A stretch of DNA of 30,006 bases from contig NZ_JBFONT020000017.1 in assembly GCF_040779325.2 (NCBI RefSeq), forward strand, positions 1 through 30,006, in the 5' to 3' direction. A model generated the notes under the pieces. It was not told where the DNA came from, made no database searches, and saw only the letters and a list, made by a program, of their open reading frames with translations. Origin of the DNA: Aestuariibius violaceus. Lineage in GTDB: Bacteria; Pseudomonadota; Alphaproteobacteria; Rhodobacterales; Rhodobacteraceae. The translations under genes and the position numbers were made by a program. Shown here one piece after another: positions 15,323 through 23,538 of this stretch (its first letter is position 1; each line of letters starts with the position of its first letter).

Positions 15323-15889
15323 TCACTTGCGCTGCGATGGCAACATCCGCCACAGCAAACCATCGCGCATGAATATCTGATGACGCAAGACCAGAAGGAC
15401 ATGGCCCAGAACGGCCGCGGCCAGCACATAACCCGCCACGATGTGAACCCATTTCGCGCCATTGGCCAGGGCCTCGATCTTGCCGATCGGGTTCGGGAGC
15501 TTCCATTCGCCAAACAGCAACACGCCATAATCGCCTGCCATGACATAGATGTAGCCACTGATCGGCATCACAAACATCGCGAGATAGAGCACCTGCTCAG
15601 CCCGATGAATGAAAACCTTCTCGCCATTGCCCAGGGTCGGTGCCCAGTTTGGCAATTGACCAATTGATCTATTGATGATGCGGAAGATTGCTATCCCCAG
15701 TGCAACGAGGCCAATGGATTTATGCCAGTTGAAATAGGCGTTTTGGCCTATACCTGCGACCAGGCTGCCACGTTCCATCCCGGTCATGACGTTGCCGCTG
15801 AAATATTGCCAGGCAAACAGCGCTACGATCAGCCAGTGAAAGAATTTCGTGAGCGCGCCATAACGGTCGCTTGTGTTGGTTAGCGCCAT
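15323..15889 (-). CDS. Cytochrome b561 family protein (second copy)
   Basis: A 188-residue four-helix membrane cytochrome. Histidines in KFFHWLI, YFNWHKSIG, IHRAEQVLYL and AKWVHIVAGY plus LGHVLLVLRH give the bacterial b561 pattern; PISGYIY matches the conserved third-helix segment. It is clearly a separate paralogue from the copy at 5695-6252, with a longer loop between helices one and two and a different third loop. It converges on the IMPase-family gene. The physiological partner is unknown. The ATG at 15889 is the natural start; no strong upstream promoter was recognised in the following 150 bases. Confidence 0.9.
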   Translation of the reverse strand: MALTNTSDRYGALTKFFHWLIVALFAWQYFSGNVMTGMERGSLVAGIGQNAYFNWHKSIGLVALGIAIFRIINRSIGQLPNWAPTLGNGEKVFIHRAEQVLYLAMFVMPISGYIYVMAGDYGVLLFGEWKLPNPIGKIEALANGAKWVHIVAGYVLAAAVLGHVLLVLRHQIFMRDGLLWRMLPSQRK

Positions 15890-16189
15890 GCCTGCCTGTA
15901 CTGCTTTGCCGCCAGCGTACTAGACTGACTTTGGCTGACCCGGTCAACTGCTGCCGAACCACATGTAAGACCATACATCGGTCACGAGCGATGTAACTCA
16001 TGCCCAACTCTTGGTACTTTTTAACGGAGCGAACGTTCGACATATCCATCGTGCTGATTTAGCCGCTTTGCCCGGAGGGTAAGCAGATTCATGCCGACCT
16101 ACTTTTCTGGCGCCACGTACTTTGCCACAAGTAGGAACTTGCAAAATGCGCTTGGCTGCACCTTTAGAGCTTTGCCATCACCATCACGG

Positions 16190-16468
16190 GCCGGTCGGAT
16201 GCTGATCACGACCATCCGAGAAGAGCGTGAAGACGCAAGAGATATCGCCCACGAAATCAGACAGACACCGCAAAACAAAGTCTCAGCCAAGCTCCGCAAG
16301 AAGGTGGAAATGCTCCTTGCCCACCTCAAAGGTATCCTCGACTTCGGACGGCTGCGACTACGGGGCCCATGCGGTGCAAATGACACATTCCTCCTCGCCG
16401 CGACCGCCCAAAACCTCCGCAAACTGGCCAAGATCTTTCCTGCACCGCAGCAGAGGCGCAAAGCCTGA
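16190..16468 (+). pseudogene. Truncated IS transposase (C-terminal remnant, IS5/IS1182-like DDE)
   Basis: The frame from about 16200 reads REEREDARDIAHEI, then LRKKVEMLLAHLKGIL, GRLRLRGPCGANDTF and LLAATAQNLRKLAKI, the typical C-terminal end of IS1182/IS5-type DDE transposases, in which KKVEM supplies the last catalytic Glu. The frame is open from 16091, but the residues before about 16190 do not resemble a transposase, and the N-terminal two thirds carrying the first two Asp residues are missing. It is therefore a non-functional relic. No clear terminal inverted repeats were found. It lies at the left edge of the GC-rich urt-phn block. Confidence 0.75.
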
Positions 16469-16930
16469 TAAGAAAGGCGCTCGCGTTTAGGTCACAACAT
16501 TGCTTTCTGCGCCAGCAAGACGGTGCTTTCCACAAGAAGCGGCTCAGCTTAGACCCTTGCCGCGAGCGCAGCTATGCCGCTTGTCCGAAAACTGGGTCAG
16601 TTTTGGGAGTGATGGTCAGTGCTATCTGACGGTCAACACCCTCGACCCGGACCTATGAGCGCCAGATCTGGATCTTGCGTCGGATTGCGACCGCCCAATA
16701 GTCCTGCGTCGACCCTCTTCAATCGATCGAAAATTGTGCGATTGCGGACTCCGTAGGCAGCTGCGCGCGTTTTCCGTCAAACCTCCATAGGCGATTTGCC
16801 AAGTAAGGCGTGGCCTCGCGATGCGATGGCCGGGCCGGGCTGGCTGTCATCCTGGCCGAGAGTAGTGATGGAACCGCTGTATCCCGGCAGGAAGGCGCCG
16901 GGGACGGCAGTAATTTGGGGACAAGAACAC
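16469..16930. other. Gene-poor stretch upstream of urtA
   Basis: About 460 bases between the transposase relic and urtA. No supported coding sequence is seen. The urtA promoter should lie in the right half. I looked for an NtrC dyad (TGCAC-N7-GTGCA) and a convincing sigma-54 -24/-12 element and saw neither. The left half may be further IS debris. Confidence 0.5.
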
Positions 16931-18217
16931 ATGACATCTCTGCCGCGCTTTACTGCGTTTTCGACCGCTGCCCTTTTGCTGGGGGCGACATCGGCTTTCG
17001 CCCAGGAATGCCCGATCAAGGTCGGTGTGCTGCATTCGCTGTCGGGGACGATGGCGATTTCCGAGACGACGCTGAAGGACACCATGCTGATGCTGGTCGA
17101 GCAGCAGAATGCCGATGGCGGCCTGCTGGGGTGCGAGCTGGAGGCTGTGGTGGTCGATCCTGCCTCTGACTGGCCGCTCTTCGCCGAAAAGGCGCGGGAG
17201 CTGCTGACGGTGCATGAGGTCGACGTGATCTTCGGCAACTGGACAAGCGTGAGCCGCAAGTCGGTACTGCCGGTGATTGAAGAGCTGAACGGGCTCTTGT
17301 TCTATCCGGTGCAGTATGAGGGCGAGGAGAGCTCGAAGAACGTGTTCTACACAGGCGCCGCGCCGAACCAGCAGGCGATCCCGGCGGTGGATTACTTCCT
17401 GGAAGAGCTGGGCGTGGAGAAGTTCGCGCTGCTGGGCACCGATTACGTCTATCCGCGGACGACGAACAACATCCTGGCGGCCTATCTGACCGCGAACGGG
17501 ATTGCCGAAGAGGATATCTTCGTCAACTACACCCCGTTCGGCCATTCGGACTGGGCGACCATCGTCGCCGACGTGGTGGAGCTAGGCGCCGACGGCAAGC
17601 AGGTCGGCGTGATCTCGACCATCAACGGCGATGCCAATGTCGGTTTCTACAAGGAGCTGGCGGCGGCGGATGTCTCGGCGGATGATATTCCGGTCGTCGC
17701 GTTCTCGGTGGGTGAGGAGGAGCTTTCGGGCCTCGATACCTCGAACCTGGTCGGGCATCTTGCGGCGTGGAACTATTTCATGTCGGCCGAGACGCCGGAG
17801 AACGAGGCGTTCATCGCCGCTTGGCACGAGTTCATCGGCGACGAGAGCCGCGTGACGAATGACCCGATGGAGGCGCATTACATCGGCTTCAACATGTGGG
17901 TGAACGCGGTCGAGGCGGCCGGGACCACGGATGTGGATGCGGTGCGGGATGCGATGTACGGGCAGGAGGTGCCGAACCTGACGGGCGGCACGGCGGTAAT
18001 GCTGCCGAACCACCATCTGGCGAAGCCGGTGCTGATCGGCGAGATCCGCGAGGACGGCCAGTTCGACATCATCAGCCAGACCGAAGAGATGCCGGGCGAT
18101 GCCTGGACGGATTACCTGCCGGATTCGGCGATGCTGACCTCGGACTGGCAGGAGCTGGGCTGTGGCATGTACAACACCGAGACGTCGAGCTGCGTGCAGA
18201 TCCAATCGAACTACTGA
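16931..18217 (+). CDS. urtA: Urea ABC transporter substrate-binding protein UrtA
   Basis: A 428-residue periplasmic binding protein of the amide/urea type. The ATG at 16931 gives a clear signal peptide (hydrophobic core then TSAFAQE, cleavage near residue 25); the frame is open further upstream, without a signal. Characteristic mature sequence: IKVGVLHSLSGTMAISE, FGNWTSVSRKSVLPV, LLFYPVQYEGEE and GTDYVYPRTTNNIL, all typical of UrtA rather than branched-chain amino-acid binding proteins. It delivers urea to the UrtBC channel. First gene of urtABCDE. No urease gene is in the window, so urea hydrolysis must be encoded elsewhere. Confidence 0.93.
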   Translation: MTSLPRFTAFSTAALLLGATSAFAQECPIKVGVLHSLSGTMAISETTLKDTMLMLVEQQNADGGLLGCELEAVVVDPASDWPLFAEKARELLTVHEVDVIFGNWTSVSRKSVLPVIEELNGLLFYPVQYEGEESSKNVFYTGAAPNQQAIPAVDYFLEELGVEKFALLGTDYVYPRTTNNILAAYLTANGIAEEDIFVNYTPFGHSDWATIVADVVELGADGKQVGVISTINGDANVGFYKELAAADVSADDIPVVAFSVGEEELSGLDTSNLVGHLAAWNYFMSAETPENEAFIAAWHEFIGDESRVTNDPMEAHYIGFNMWVNAVEAAGTTDVDAVRDAMYGQEVPNLTGGTAVMLPNHHLAKPVLIGEIREDGQFDIISQTEEMPGDAWTDYLPDSAMLTSDWQELGCGMYNTETSSCVQIQSNY

Positions 18218-18275
18218 TCCTCATGCGGGCGCGCGGGTTTCGTCGCGCGCCCCGTTCATTCCCAGGTGATCCCTG

Positions 18276-20225
18276 ATGCTTCGCGCCTGTCTTGCCGCGG
18301 CTTTTTTCGTCTGTCTGTGGGGGGTGCCCGTCTGGGCGCAGGACCTGCAGGAGATCCTGCAGACCCACAAGGACGAGGTGGAAAGCCCCGGGCGGCGCAG
18401 TGTGGGCGTGGTGCTGGATGACCTTGTCGCCTCTGGCCTGCCGTCGGTCCCGGTTTTCCTGGAGCGGTGGCAGGGCCGGGAGGTCGTGCTGAATGGTGAA
18501 GACGGGCTGTTCTACTATGCGGGCGACGCGGCGGATGGGCAGGTGGCCCTACTGGATGTGTCGTCCGAAGCAGAAGTGGGGCAGGCGGCAGAGGCGGTGC
18601 TGTCAGAGGTTCGGCCGAATGGCGGTGTGCGGCGGGAGATCGCGGCGGCTCTGGTCCGGTTTCAGTTGAGCGATCCGAACCCGCGGAACCGCCGGTCGGC
18701 CCTGCAGACGATCGCGCGCAATCCGTCGGCCGATCAGATCGAGCCGCTGAGGGCCTCGATCGAGGGGGAGGACGATGCCGTGCTTCGCGCGGAAAAAGAA
18801 CGGCTGGCGCTGATCCTGATGGCCCGGTTCGGGGAGGGGACGGAAGATCGCGTGGCGGCGATCGAGGCGCTGTCAGGGACGCTCGCGCTGGATGTCCGTG
18901 CGGCGCTGAACCAGCTTTTGACGGTCTCGCCCGGGGTCGCGCCAGAGTTGCCCGAGGATGCGAATATCGCGCGGGTGTTGGAGCCTGGATCCGACGCGCT
19001 GAGCGCTGCGGAGGCGTATCAGCGCCTTGTCGCGGCCGAGCTGGCGCCCGCGCCGGTGCCGCGGGATCAGATCAAGGCGGTGCTGACGCAGAACATCGAG
19101 GGCAGCCGGGTGGCCGGGATCGATGTGGGTCGGCTGAACACCGAGGATATGCGGGAAGAGGCCTATTCGCGGCTGGCCGAGGCGGGCATCGTGCCGCCCT
19201 TTCTGACGCGGGAGGACCGGGAGGCGGCGATTGCCTCCCATGTCTTCTTCGAGGTCTATGACGAGCGGGACGCGGCGGTGACGGATGCCGCGCGGATCGC
19301 GCTGTCCGGGATCGAGACGCGGGTGGGGCTGAACCAGGCGGCGGATCTGTCGCTGGACGCGCTGTCGCTGGCGTCGATCTATTTCCTCGCGGCCATCGGG
19401 CTGGCCATCACGTTCGGCGTGATGGGCGTGATCAACATGGCCCATGGCGAGTTCATCATGATGGGCGCCTATACCGGCTATGTCGTGCAGCTGTTCGTGC
19501 CGGATTACACACTGTCGATCCTGATCGCGCTGCCGCTGGCCTTTGCGGTGACTTTCGGCGCAGGGGTGGCGATGGAGCGGCTGGTGATCCGGTGGCTCTA
19601 TCACCGGCCCTTGGAGACGTTGCTGGCGACCTTCGGGATCTCGATCGCGCTGCAGCAGCTGGCGAAGAATATCTTCGGCACGCAGGCGCGGCCGCTGACG
19701 GCGCCGGGATGGCTGGACGGGCAGCTGGTGATCAACGAGGTGATCCAGATCAGCTACATCCGGATCGCGATCTTCGTGCTGGCGCTGATCTTTCTGGCGC
19801 TGATCCTGTTCGTCCTGAACAAGACGCGGCTGGGGCTGGAGGTGCGGGCGGTCACGCAGAACCCCGGCATGGCGGCGTCGATGGGGATCAATCCCGACCG
19901 GATCAACATGCTGACCTTCGGGCTGGGATCGGGCATCGCCGGGATCGCCGGGGTTGCGATCGGGCTTTATGCCCAGGTGACCTCGGAGATGGGGCAGGCC
20001 TATATCGTGCAGAGCTTCATGACCGTCGTCGTGGGCGGTGTCGGTAATGTGTGGGGGACGTTGGCGGGTGCCTCGCTGATCGGTGTGCTGCAGAAGGGGA
20101 TCGAATGGTTCAACCCGTCGAACACGCTGGCGGCGCAGACCTTCATGATCCTGTTCATCATCCTGTTCATCCAGTTCCGGCCCAAGGGCATCGTCGCCCT
20201 GCGCGGCCGCGCGGCGGAGGCCTGA
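18276..20225 (+). CDS. urtB: Urea ABC transporter permease UrtB
   Basis: A 649-residue protein. A signal-like segment (residues 1-21, ending VWAQ) leads into about 330 residues of predicted periplasmic, helix-rich sequence. A LivH-type permease domain follows, starting near SLASIYFLAAIGLAITFGVMG and containing NMAHGEFIMMGAY and GLGSGIAGIAG-type segments. The long N-terminal extension is a known property of many UrtB proteins. A good ribosome site (AGGTGA) precedes the ATG. UrtB and UrtC form the membrane channel. The gene starts 58 bases after urtA, and urtC follows three bases after its stop. Confidence 0.92.
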   Translation: MLRACLAAAFFVCLWGVPVWAQDLQEILQTHKDEVESPGRRSVGVVLDDLVASGLPSVPVFLERWQGREVVLNGEDGLFYYAGDAADGQVALLDVSSEAEVGQAAEAVLSEVRPNGGVRREIAAALVRFQLSDPNPRNRRSALQTIARNPSADQIEPLRASIEGEDDAVLRAEKERLALILMARFGEGTEDRVAAIEALSGTLALDVRAALNQLLTVSPGVAPELPEDANIARVLEPGSDALSAAEAYQRLVAAELAPAPVPRDQIKAVLTQNIEGSRVAGIDVGRLNTEDMREEAYSRLAEAGIVPPFLTREDREAAIASHVFFEVYDERDAAVTDAARIALSGIETRVGLNQAADLSLDALSLASIYFLAAIGLAITFGVMGVINMAHGEFIMMGAYTGYVVQLFVPDYTLSILIALPLAFAVTFGAGVAMERLVIRWLYHRPLETLLATFGISIALQQLAKNIFGTQARPLTAPGWLDGQLVINEVIQISYIRIAIFVLALIFLALILFVLNKTRLGLEVRAVTQNPGMAASMGINPDRINMLTFGLGSGIAGIAGVAIGLYAQVTSEMGQAYIVQSFMTVVVGGVGNVWGTLAGASLIGVLQKGIEWFNPSNTLAAQTFMILFIILFIQFRPKGIVALRGRAAEA

Positions 20226-20228
20226 GCG

Positions 20229-21494
20229 GTGGCCGAGATCACCGCAGCAGGCGGGCCGCCCAGGCGGCGCCGGTTCCTGGCCGAGAACCCATCGGTCCTG
20301 TGGTTCCTGCTGGCGCTGGCGCTGTTCACGCTGGGGTTCAGTGTGCTGGCGCAGATGGGGTTGGTGTCAACCTCTCTGGTCAAGACGATGGGCAAGACGC
20401 TTTGCCTGTGTCTGGTCGCCGTGGCGATGGACGTGGTCTGGGGCTATTGTGGGATCCTGTCGCTGGGGCACATGGCGTTCTTCGGGATCGGCGGCTACGC
20501 GATCGGCATGTGGCTGATGTATGCGCGGACCGAGATCATCGTGACGAACAGCCTGAACGCCGCGCCGATCCCGCCCACGCCGGAGGAGATCGTGGATGCG
20601 GTGGGCACGCAGATCTTCGGGGTGGTGGGATCGTCGGAGTTTCCGTGGCTCTGGGCGTTCGCGGACAGTCTGGGATTGCAGCTTTTGATGGTTGTGCTCG
20701 TACCGGGGCTGCTGGCGCTGGTTTTCGGCTGGCTCGCGTTCCGGAGCCGGGTGACGGGGGTGTATCTGTCGATCCTGACCCAAGCGATGACGCTGGCCCT
20801 GGCGCTGTGGCTGTTCCAGAACGACAGCGGTTTGAGGGGCAATAACGGCCTGTCGGGGCTGCAGAATATCCCCGGTTTCGAGGGCACGCCGCAATCGACG
20901 ATTTCGCTGGCCTTCTTCTGGGCGTCGGCGGCGGCGCTGGCGGCGGGATACGTTCTGTTCGCCTGGGTGGTCTCGGGCAAGATGGGCAGCGTGATCCGCG
21001 GCATTCGCGACGACGAGGCGCGGGTGCGGTTCCTGGGCTATCACGTGGAGAGCTTCAAGCTGTTTATCTTCACGCTCACGGCGGTCGTCGCGGGCATCGC
21101 GGGGGCGCTTTATTATCCGCAGGCGGGGATCATCAATCCCGCCGAGGTGGCGCCGATCGCGTCGATCTACCTGGCCGTCTGGGTCGCCATCGGCGGACGG
21201 GGGCGGCTTTACGGGGCGGTGATCGGGGCGGCTTTCGTGTCGCTTCTGTCGTCGTGGTTCACGGGCGGGGGCGCGCCGGATATCAACCTTGGTTTCTACC
21301 GCATCCAGTGGACGGATTGGTGGCTTGTGCTTCTTGGGCTCTCTTTCGTCGCCGTGACGCTGTTCGTGCCGAAGGGGATCGGCGGGCTGTTCGATCTTCT
21401 GGGCGGGCGACGCGTGCCGGATCGCGACGGGGATTACGGCCCTGACAAGGGCGCGTGGCGCAAGGAAGAAGGCGAAGAGGAGGGGCCGCGATGA
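20229..21494 (+). CDS. urtC: Urea ABC transporter permease UrtC
   Basis: A 421-residue LivM-type permease starting at GTG. About ten membrane segments; family marks are DVVWGYCGILSLGHMAFFGIGGYA, GVYLSILTQAMTLAL, NNGLSGLQNIPG and GSVIRGIRDDEARVRFLGY (the cytosolic coupling loop contacting the ATPases). It partners UrtB. The start choice follows the spacing from urtB (stop at 20225); an upstream in-frame ATG was not found. Its TGA overlaps the urtD ATG by four bases, so the two are translationally coupled. Confidence 0.92.
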   Translation: MAEITAAGGPPRRRRFLAENPSVLWFLLALALFTLGFSVLAQMGLVSTSLVKTMGKTLCLCLVAVAMDVVWGYCGILSLGHMAFFGIGGYAIGMWLMYARTEIIVTNSLNAAPIPPTPEEIVDAVGTQIFGVVGSSEFPWLWAFADSLGLQLLMVVLVPGLLALVFGWLAFRSRVTGVYLSILTQAMTLALALWLFQNDSGLRGNNGLSGLQNIPGFEGTPQSTISLAFFWASAAALAAGYVLFAWVVSGKMGSVIRGIRDDEARVRFLGYHVESFKLFIFTLTAVVAGIAGALYYPQAGIINPAEVAPIASIYLAVWVAIGGRGRLYGAVIGAAFVSLLSSWFTGGGAPDINLGFYRIQWTDWWLVLLGLSFVAVTLFVPKGIGGLFDLLGGRRVPDRDGDYGPDKGAWRKEEGEEEGPR

Positions 21495-22228
21495 CCCTTC
21501 TGGAGGTCTCGGGCGTGTCGGTGTCGTTCGACGGGTTCCGCGCGATCAACAACCTGTCGCTGCAGATCGGCGAACCGGAACTGCGCGCCGTGATCGGGCC
21601 GAACGGGGCGGGCAAGACGACGTTCATGGATATCATCACCGGCAAGACCCGGCCCGACGAGGGGCGCGTGTCATGGGGCGAGCGGAACCTCTCGCTTCTG
21701 TCGATGTCGGAAAGCCAGATCGCGCGGGAGGGGATCGGGCGGAAGTTCCAGAAGCCGACGGTTTTCGAGGCGCAGAGCGTGCGGGAAAACCTCGCCCTGG
21801 CGCTGAAGAACAAGCGGGGGCCGTTCGATGTGCTGTTCTACCGCAAGACGGCGGAGGGCGGGCAGCGGATCGAGGCGATTGCCGAAGAGATCGGGCTGAC
21901 CGCGCACCTGACGCGGCGGGCGGGCGAGCTGAGCCACGGGCAGAAGCAATGGCTGGAGATCGGGATGCTGCTGGCGCAGGACCCGCGGCTGCTGCTGGTG
22001 GACGAGCCCGCGGCGGGGATGACCCCGGCCGAGCGGGAGCAGACGACGGATATCCTCAAGCGCGCGGCCAGGACCCGGGCGGTGATCGTGGTGGAGCATG
22101 ATATGGAGTTTGTCCGGCGGCTGGACTGCAAGGTGACGGTGCTGCACGAAGGGTCGGTTCTGGCGGAAGGGTCGCTGGATCATGTGACGCGGAATCAGGA
22201 CGTCATCGACGTCTATCTGGGGCGGTGA
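21491..22228 (+). CDS. urtD: Urea ABC transporter ATP-binding protein UrtD
   Basis: A 245-residue LivG-type ATPase started at the ATG at 21491 (ATGA overlap with urtC); the open frame reaches 21455 but only inside urtC. Walker A is GPNGAGKTT, the ABC signature is LSHGQKQWLEIG (with the His that UrtD/LivG proteins often have), Walker B is LLLVDEPAAGMTP, and the switch His is in VEHDMEFV. It powers urea uptake together with UrtE. The urtE ATG lies three bases past its stop. Confidence 0.93.
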   Translation: MTLLEVSGVSVSFDGFRAINNLSLQIGEPELRAVIGPNGAGKTTFMDIITGKTRPDEGRVSWGERNLSLLSMSESQIAREGIGRKFQKPTVFEAQSVRENLALALKNKRGPFDVLFYRKTAEGGQRIEAIAEEIGLTAHLTRRAGELSHGQKQWLEIGMLLAQDPRLLLVDEPAAGMTPAEREQTTDILKRAARTRAVIVVEHDMEFVRRLDCKVTVLHEGSVLAEGSLDHVTRNQDVIDVYLGR

Positions 22229-22231
22229 GGG

Positions 22232-22927
22232 ATGCTTGACGTTCGCGATCTGAGCCTTCGCTACGGGCAGAGCCAGATCCTCCACGGGATCGATCTGGAG
22301 GCCCGCAAGGGCGAGATCACGGCGGTGATGGGCACCAATGGCGTGGGCAAGACCAGCCTTCTGAAGGCGATCGCCGGGCGGCATCCGTTTACGAGCGGGT
22401 CGATCCATCTGGATGGGCGCGACCTGGGCCATCCGAGTGCGGTGGCCGCCGCACGGGCCGGGATCGCCTATGTCCCGCAGGGGCGCGAGATCTTTCCGCT
22501 GTTGAGCGTGACCGAAAACCTCGAGACGGCGTTCGCCTGCCTGCCCGCGAAGGAGCGGTCGATCGACGGGCGGATTCTCGAGCTGTTTCCGGTGCTTAGG
22601 CAGATGAAGGACCGCCGGGGCGGGGATCTGTCCGGCGGGCAGCAGCAGCAGCTGGCCATCGCGCGCGCGCTGGTGACGCGTCCGAAAGTGTTGCTGCTGG
22701 ACGAACCGACGGAGGGAATCCAGCCGAACATCATCCAGCAGATCGGAGATGTGATTTCCCTGCTCCGGGAGGAGGGGGAGATCAGCATCGTTCTGGTGGA
22801 GCAGTATTTCGACTTTGCCGTGCGGCTGGCGGACCGGTTCACTGTGCTGACACGCGGGGAGGTCACCCACCAGACCACGAAAGAGGCACTCGACGCGGAG
22901 GATCTGCTGGCGAAGGTGTCGCTCTAG
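22232..22927 (+). CDS. urtE: Urea ABC transporter ATP-binding protein UrtE
   Basis: A 231-residue LivF-type ATPase. Walker A is GTNGVGKTSL, the signature is LSGGQQQQLAIARAL, and Walker B is LLLDEPTEGIQPNIIQQIG, a sequence typical of UrtE. LVEQYFDFAVRLADR is the usual end of the ATPase core. It completes urtABCDE. The final four bases overlap the end of the convergent acyltransferase gene, leaving no room for a terminator between the two operons; readthrough antisense transcription is likely at this junction (inference). Confidence 0.93.
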   Translation: MLDVRDLSLRYGQSQILHGIDLEARKGEITAVMGTNGVGKTSLLKAIAGRHPFTSGSIHLDGRDLGHPSAVAAARAGIAYVPQGREIFPLLSVTENLETAFACLPAKERSIDGRILELFPVLRQMKDRRGGDLSGGQQQQLAIARALVTRPKVLLLDEPTEGIQPNIIQQIGDVISLLREEGEISIVLVEQYFDFAVRLADRFTVLTRGEVTHQTTKEALDAEDLLAKVSL

Positions 22928-23538
22928 CGCTCGTATTTTTCGAGGAAGGCGGCGGCGGGGAGGCTTCGGAAGTCTTCCAGTGCCGTGCGTAGGGCCGCGT
23001 GGTCCCAGTCCCACCAGGCGAGCGCGATCAGGCGGTCGATGATCTCGGGCGGCTGGCGGTCGCGGAGTCTGCGCGCTGGATTGCCCGCGACGATCGTGTA
23101 GGGCGCGACGTCGGCAGTGACGATGGCACCGGCTGCCACGACGGCGCCGTGGCCGATTGTGACCTCCGGCTTGATCATCGCGGCGTGGCCGATCCAGGTG
23201 TCGTGACCGATATTGGCGCGGCGGGCCTTGCGGGCGGCGAAGAAGGCTTTGTCATGGTCGGCATCCTCCCAATAGTCGCCGGAGCGGTAGAGGAAGTGGT
23301 GGAGCGACGCGGCGTGGAGCGGATGGTCGGTGGCGCCGATGCGCGCGAAGCTGGCGATACTGGCGAACTTGCCGATGGTCGCGTTTGCGAAGTCGCAGAA
23401 GCGGTCGCAATAGGAGTAGTCGCCGACTGTCACGGTGTTGAGGATCGAGCCCTTGCCGATCTCGGTATAGCGGCCGAGGGTCGTCTCGGTCAGCTGGCAG
23501 TCGGGATGGACGTGGGGGTCTTCGGAGAGCTTCGGCAT
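22924..23538 (-). CDS. Hexapeptide-repeat acyltransferase of phosphonate clusters
   Basis: A 204-residue left-handed beta-helix protein. Repeating hexapeptides are visible (LGRYTEIGKGSILNTVTVGDYSYC, then IGKFASIASFARIGATDHP, HDTWIGHAAMIKPEVTIGHGAVVAAGAIV and APYTIVAGNPARRL), the xenobiotic-acetyltransferase arrangement. A His in ATDHPLH could be catalytic. Proteins of this type recur in alphaproteobacterial phn operons and are called phosphonate-metabolism transferases; the biochemical reaction is not settled. Its ATG follows the stop of the second phnE directly, with no gap, so it is translated from the same message. Confidence 0.85.
   Translation of the reverse strand: MPKLSEDPHVHPDCQLTETTLGRYTEIGKGSILNTVTVGDYSYCDRFCDFANATIGKFASIASFARIGATDHPLHAASLHHFLYRSGDYWEDADHDKAFFAARKARRANIGHDTWIGHAAMIKPEVTIGHGAVVAAGAIVTADVAPYTIVAGNPARRLRDRQPPEIIDRLIALAWWDWDHAALRTALEDFRSLPAAAFLEKYER

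Noticed and set aside
15313..15326. GTGACG/CGTCAC inverted repeat between the IMPase and second b561 genes
   Set aside because: Short stem with a minimal loop and no T tract, partly inside the b561 stop region; too weak to call a terminator.
16030..16039. CGAACGTTCG palindrome near the IS relic
   Set aside because: Only ten bases, expected by chance in a window of this size, and not close to a supported start codon.
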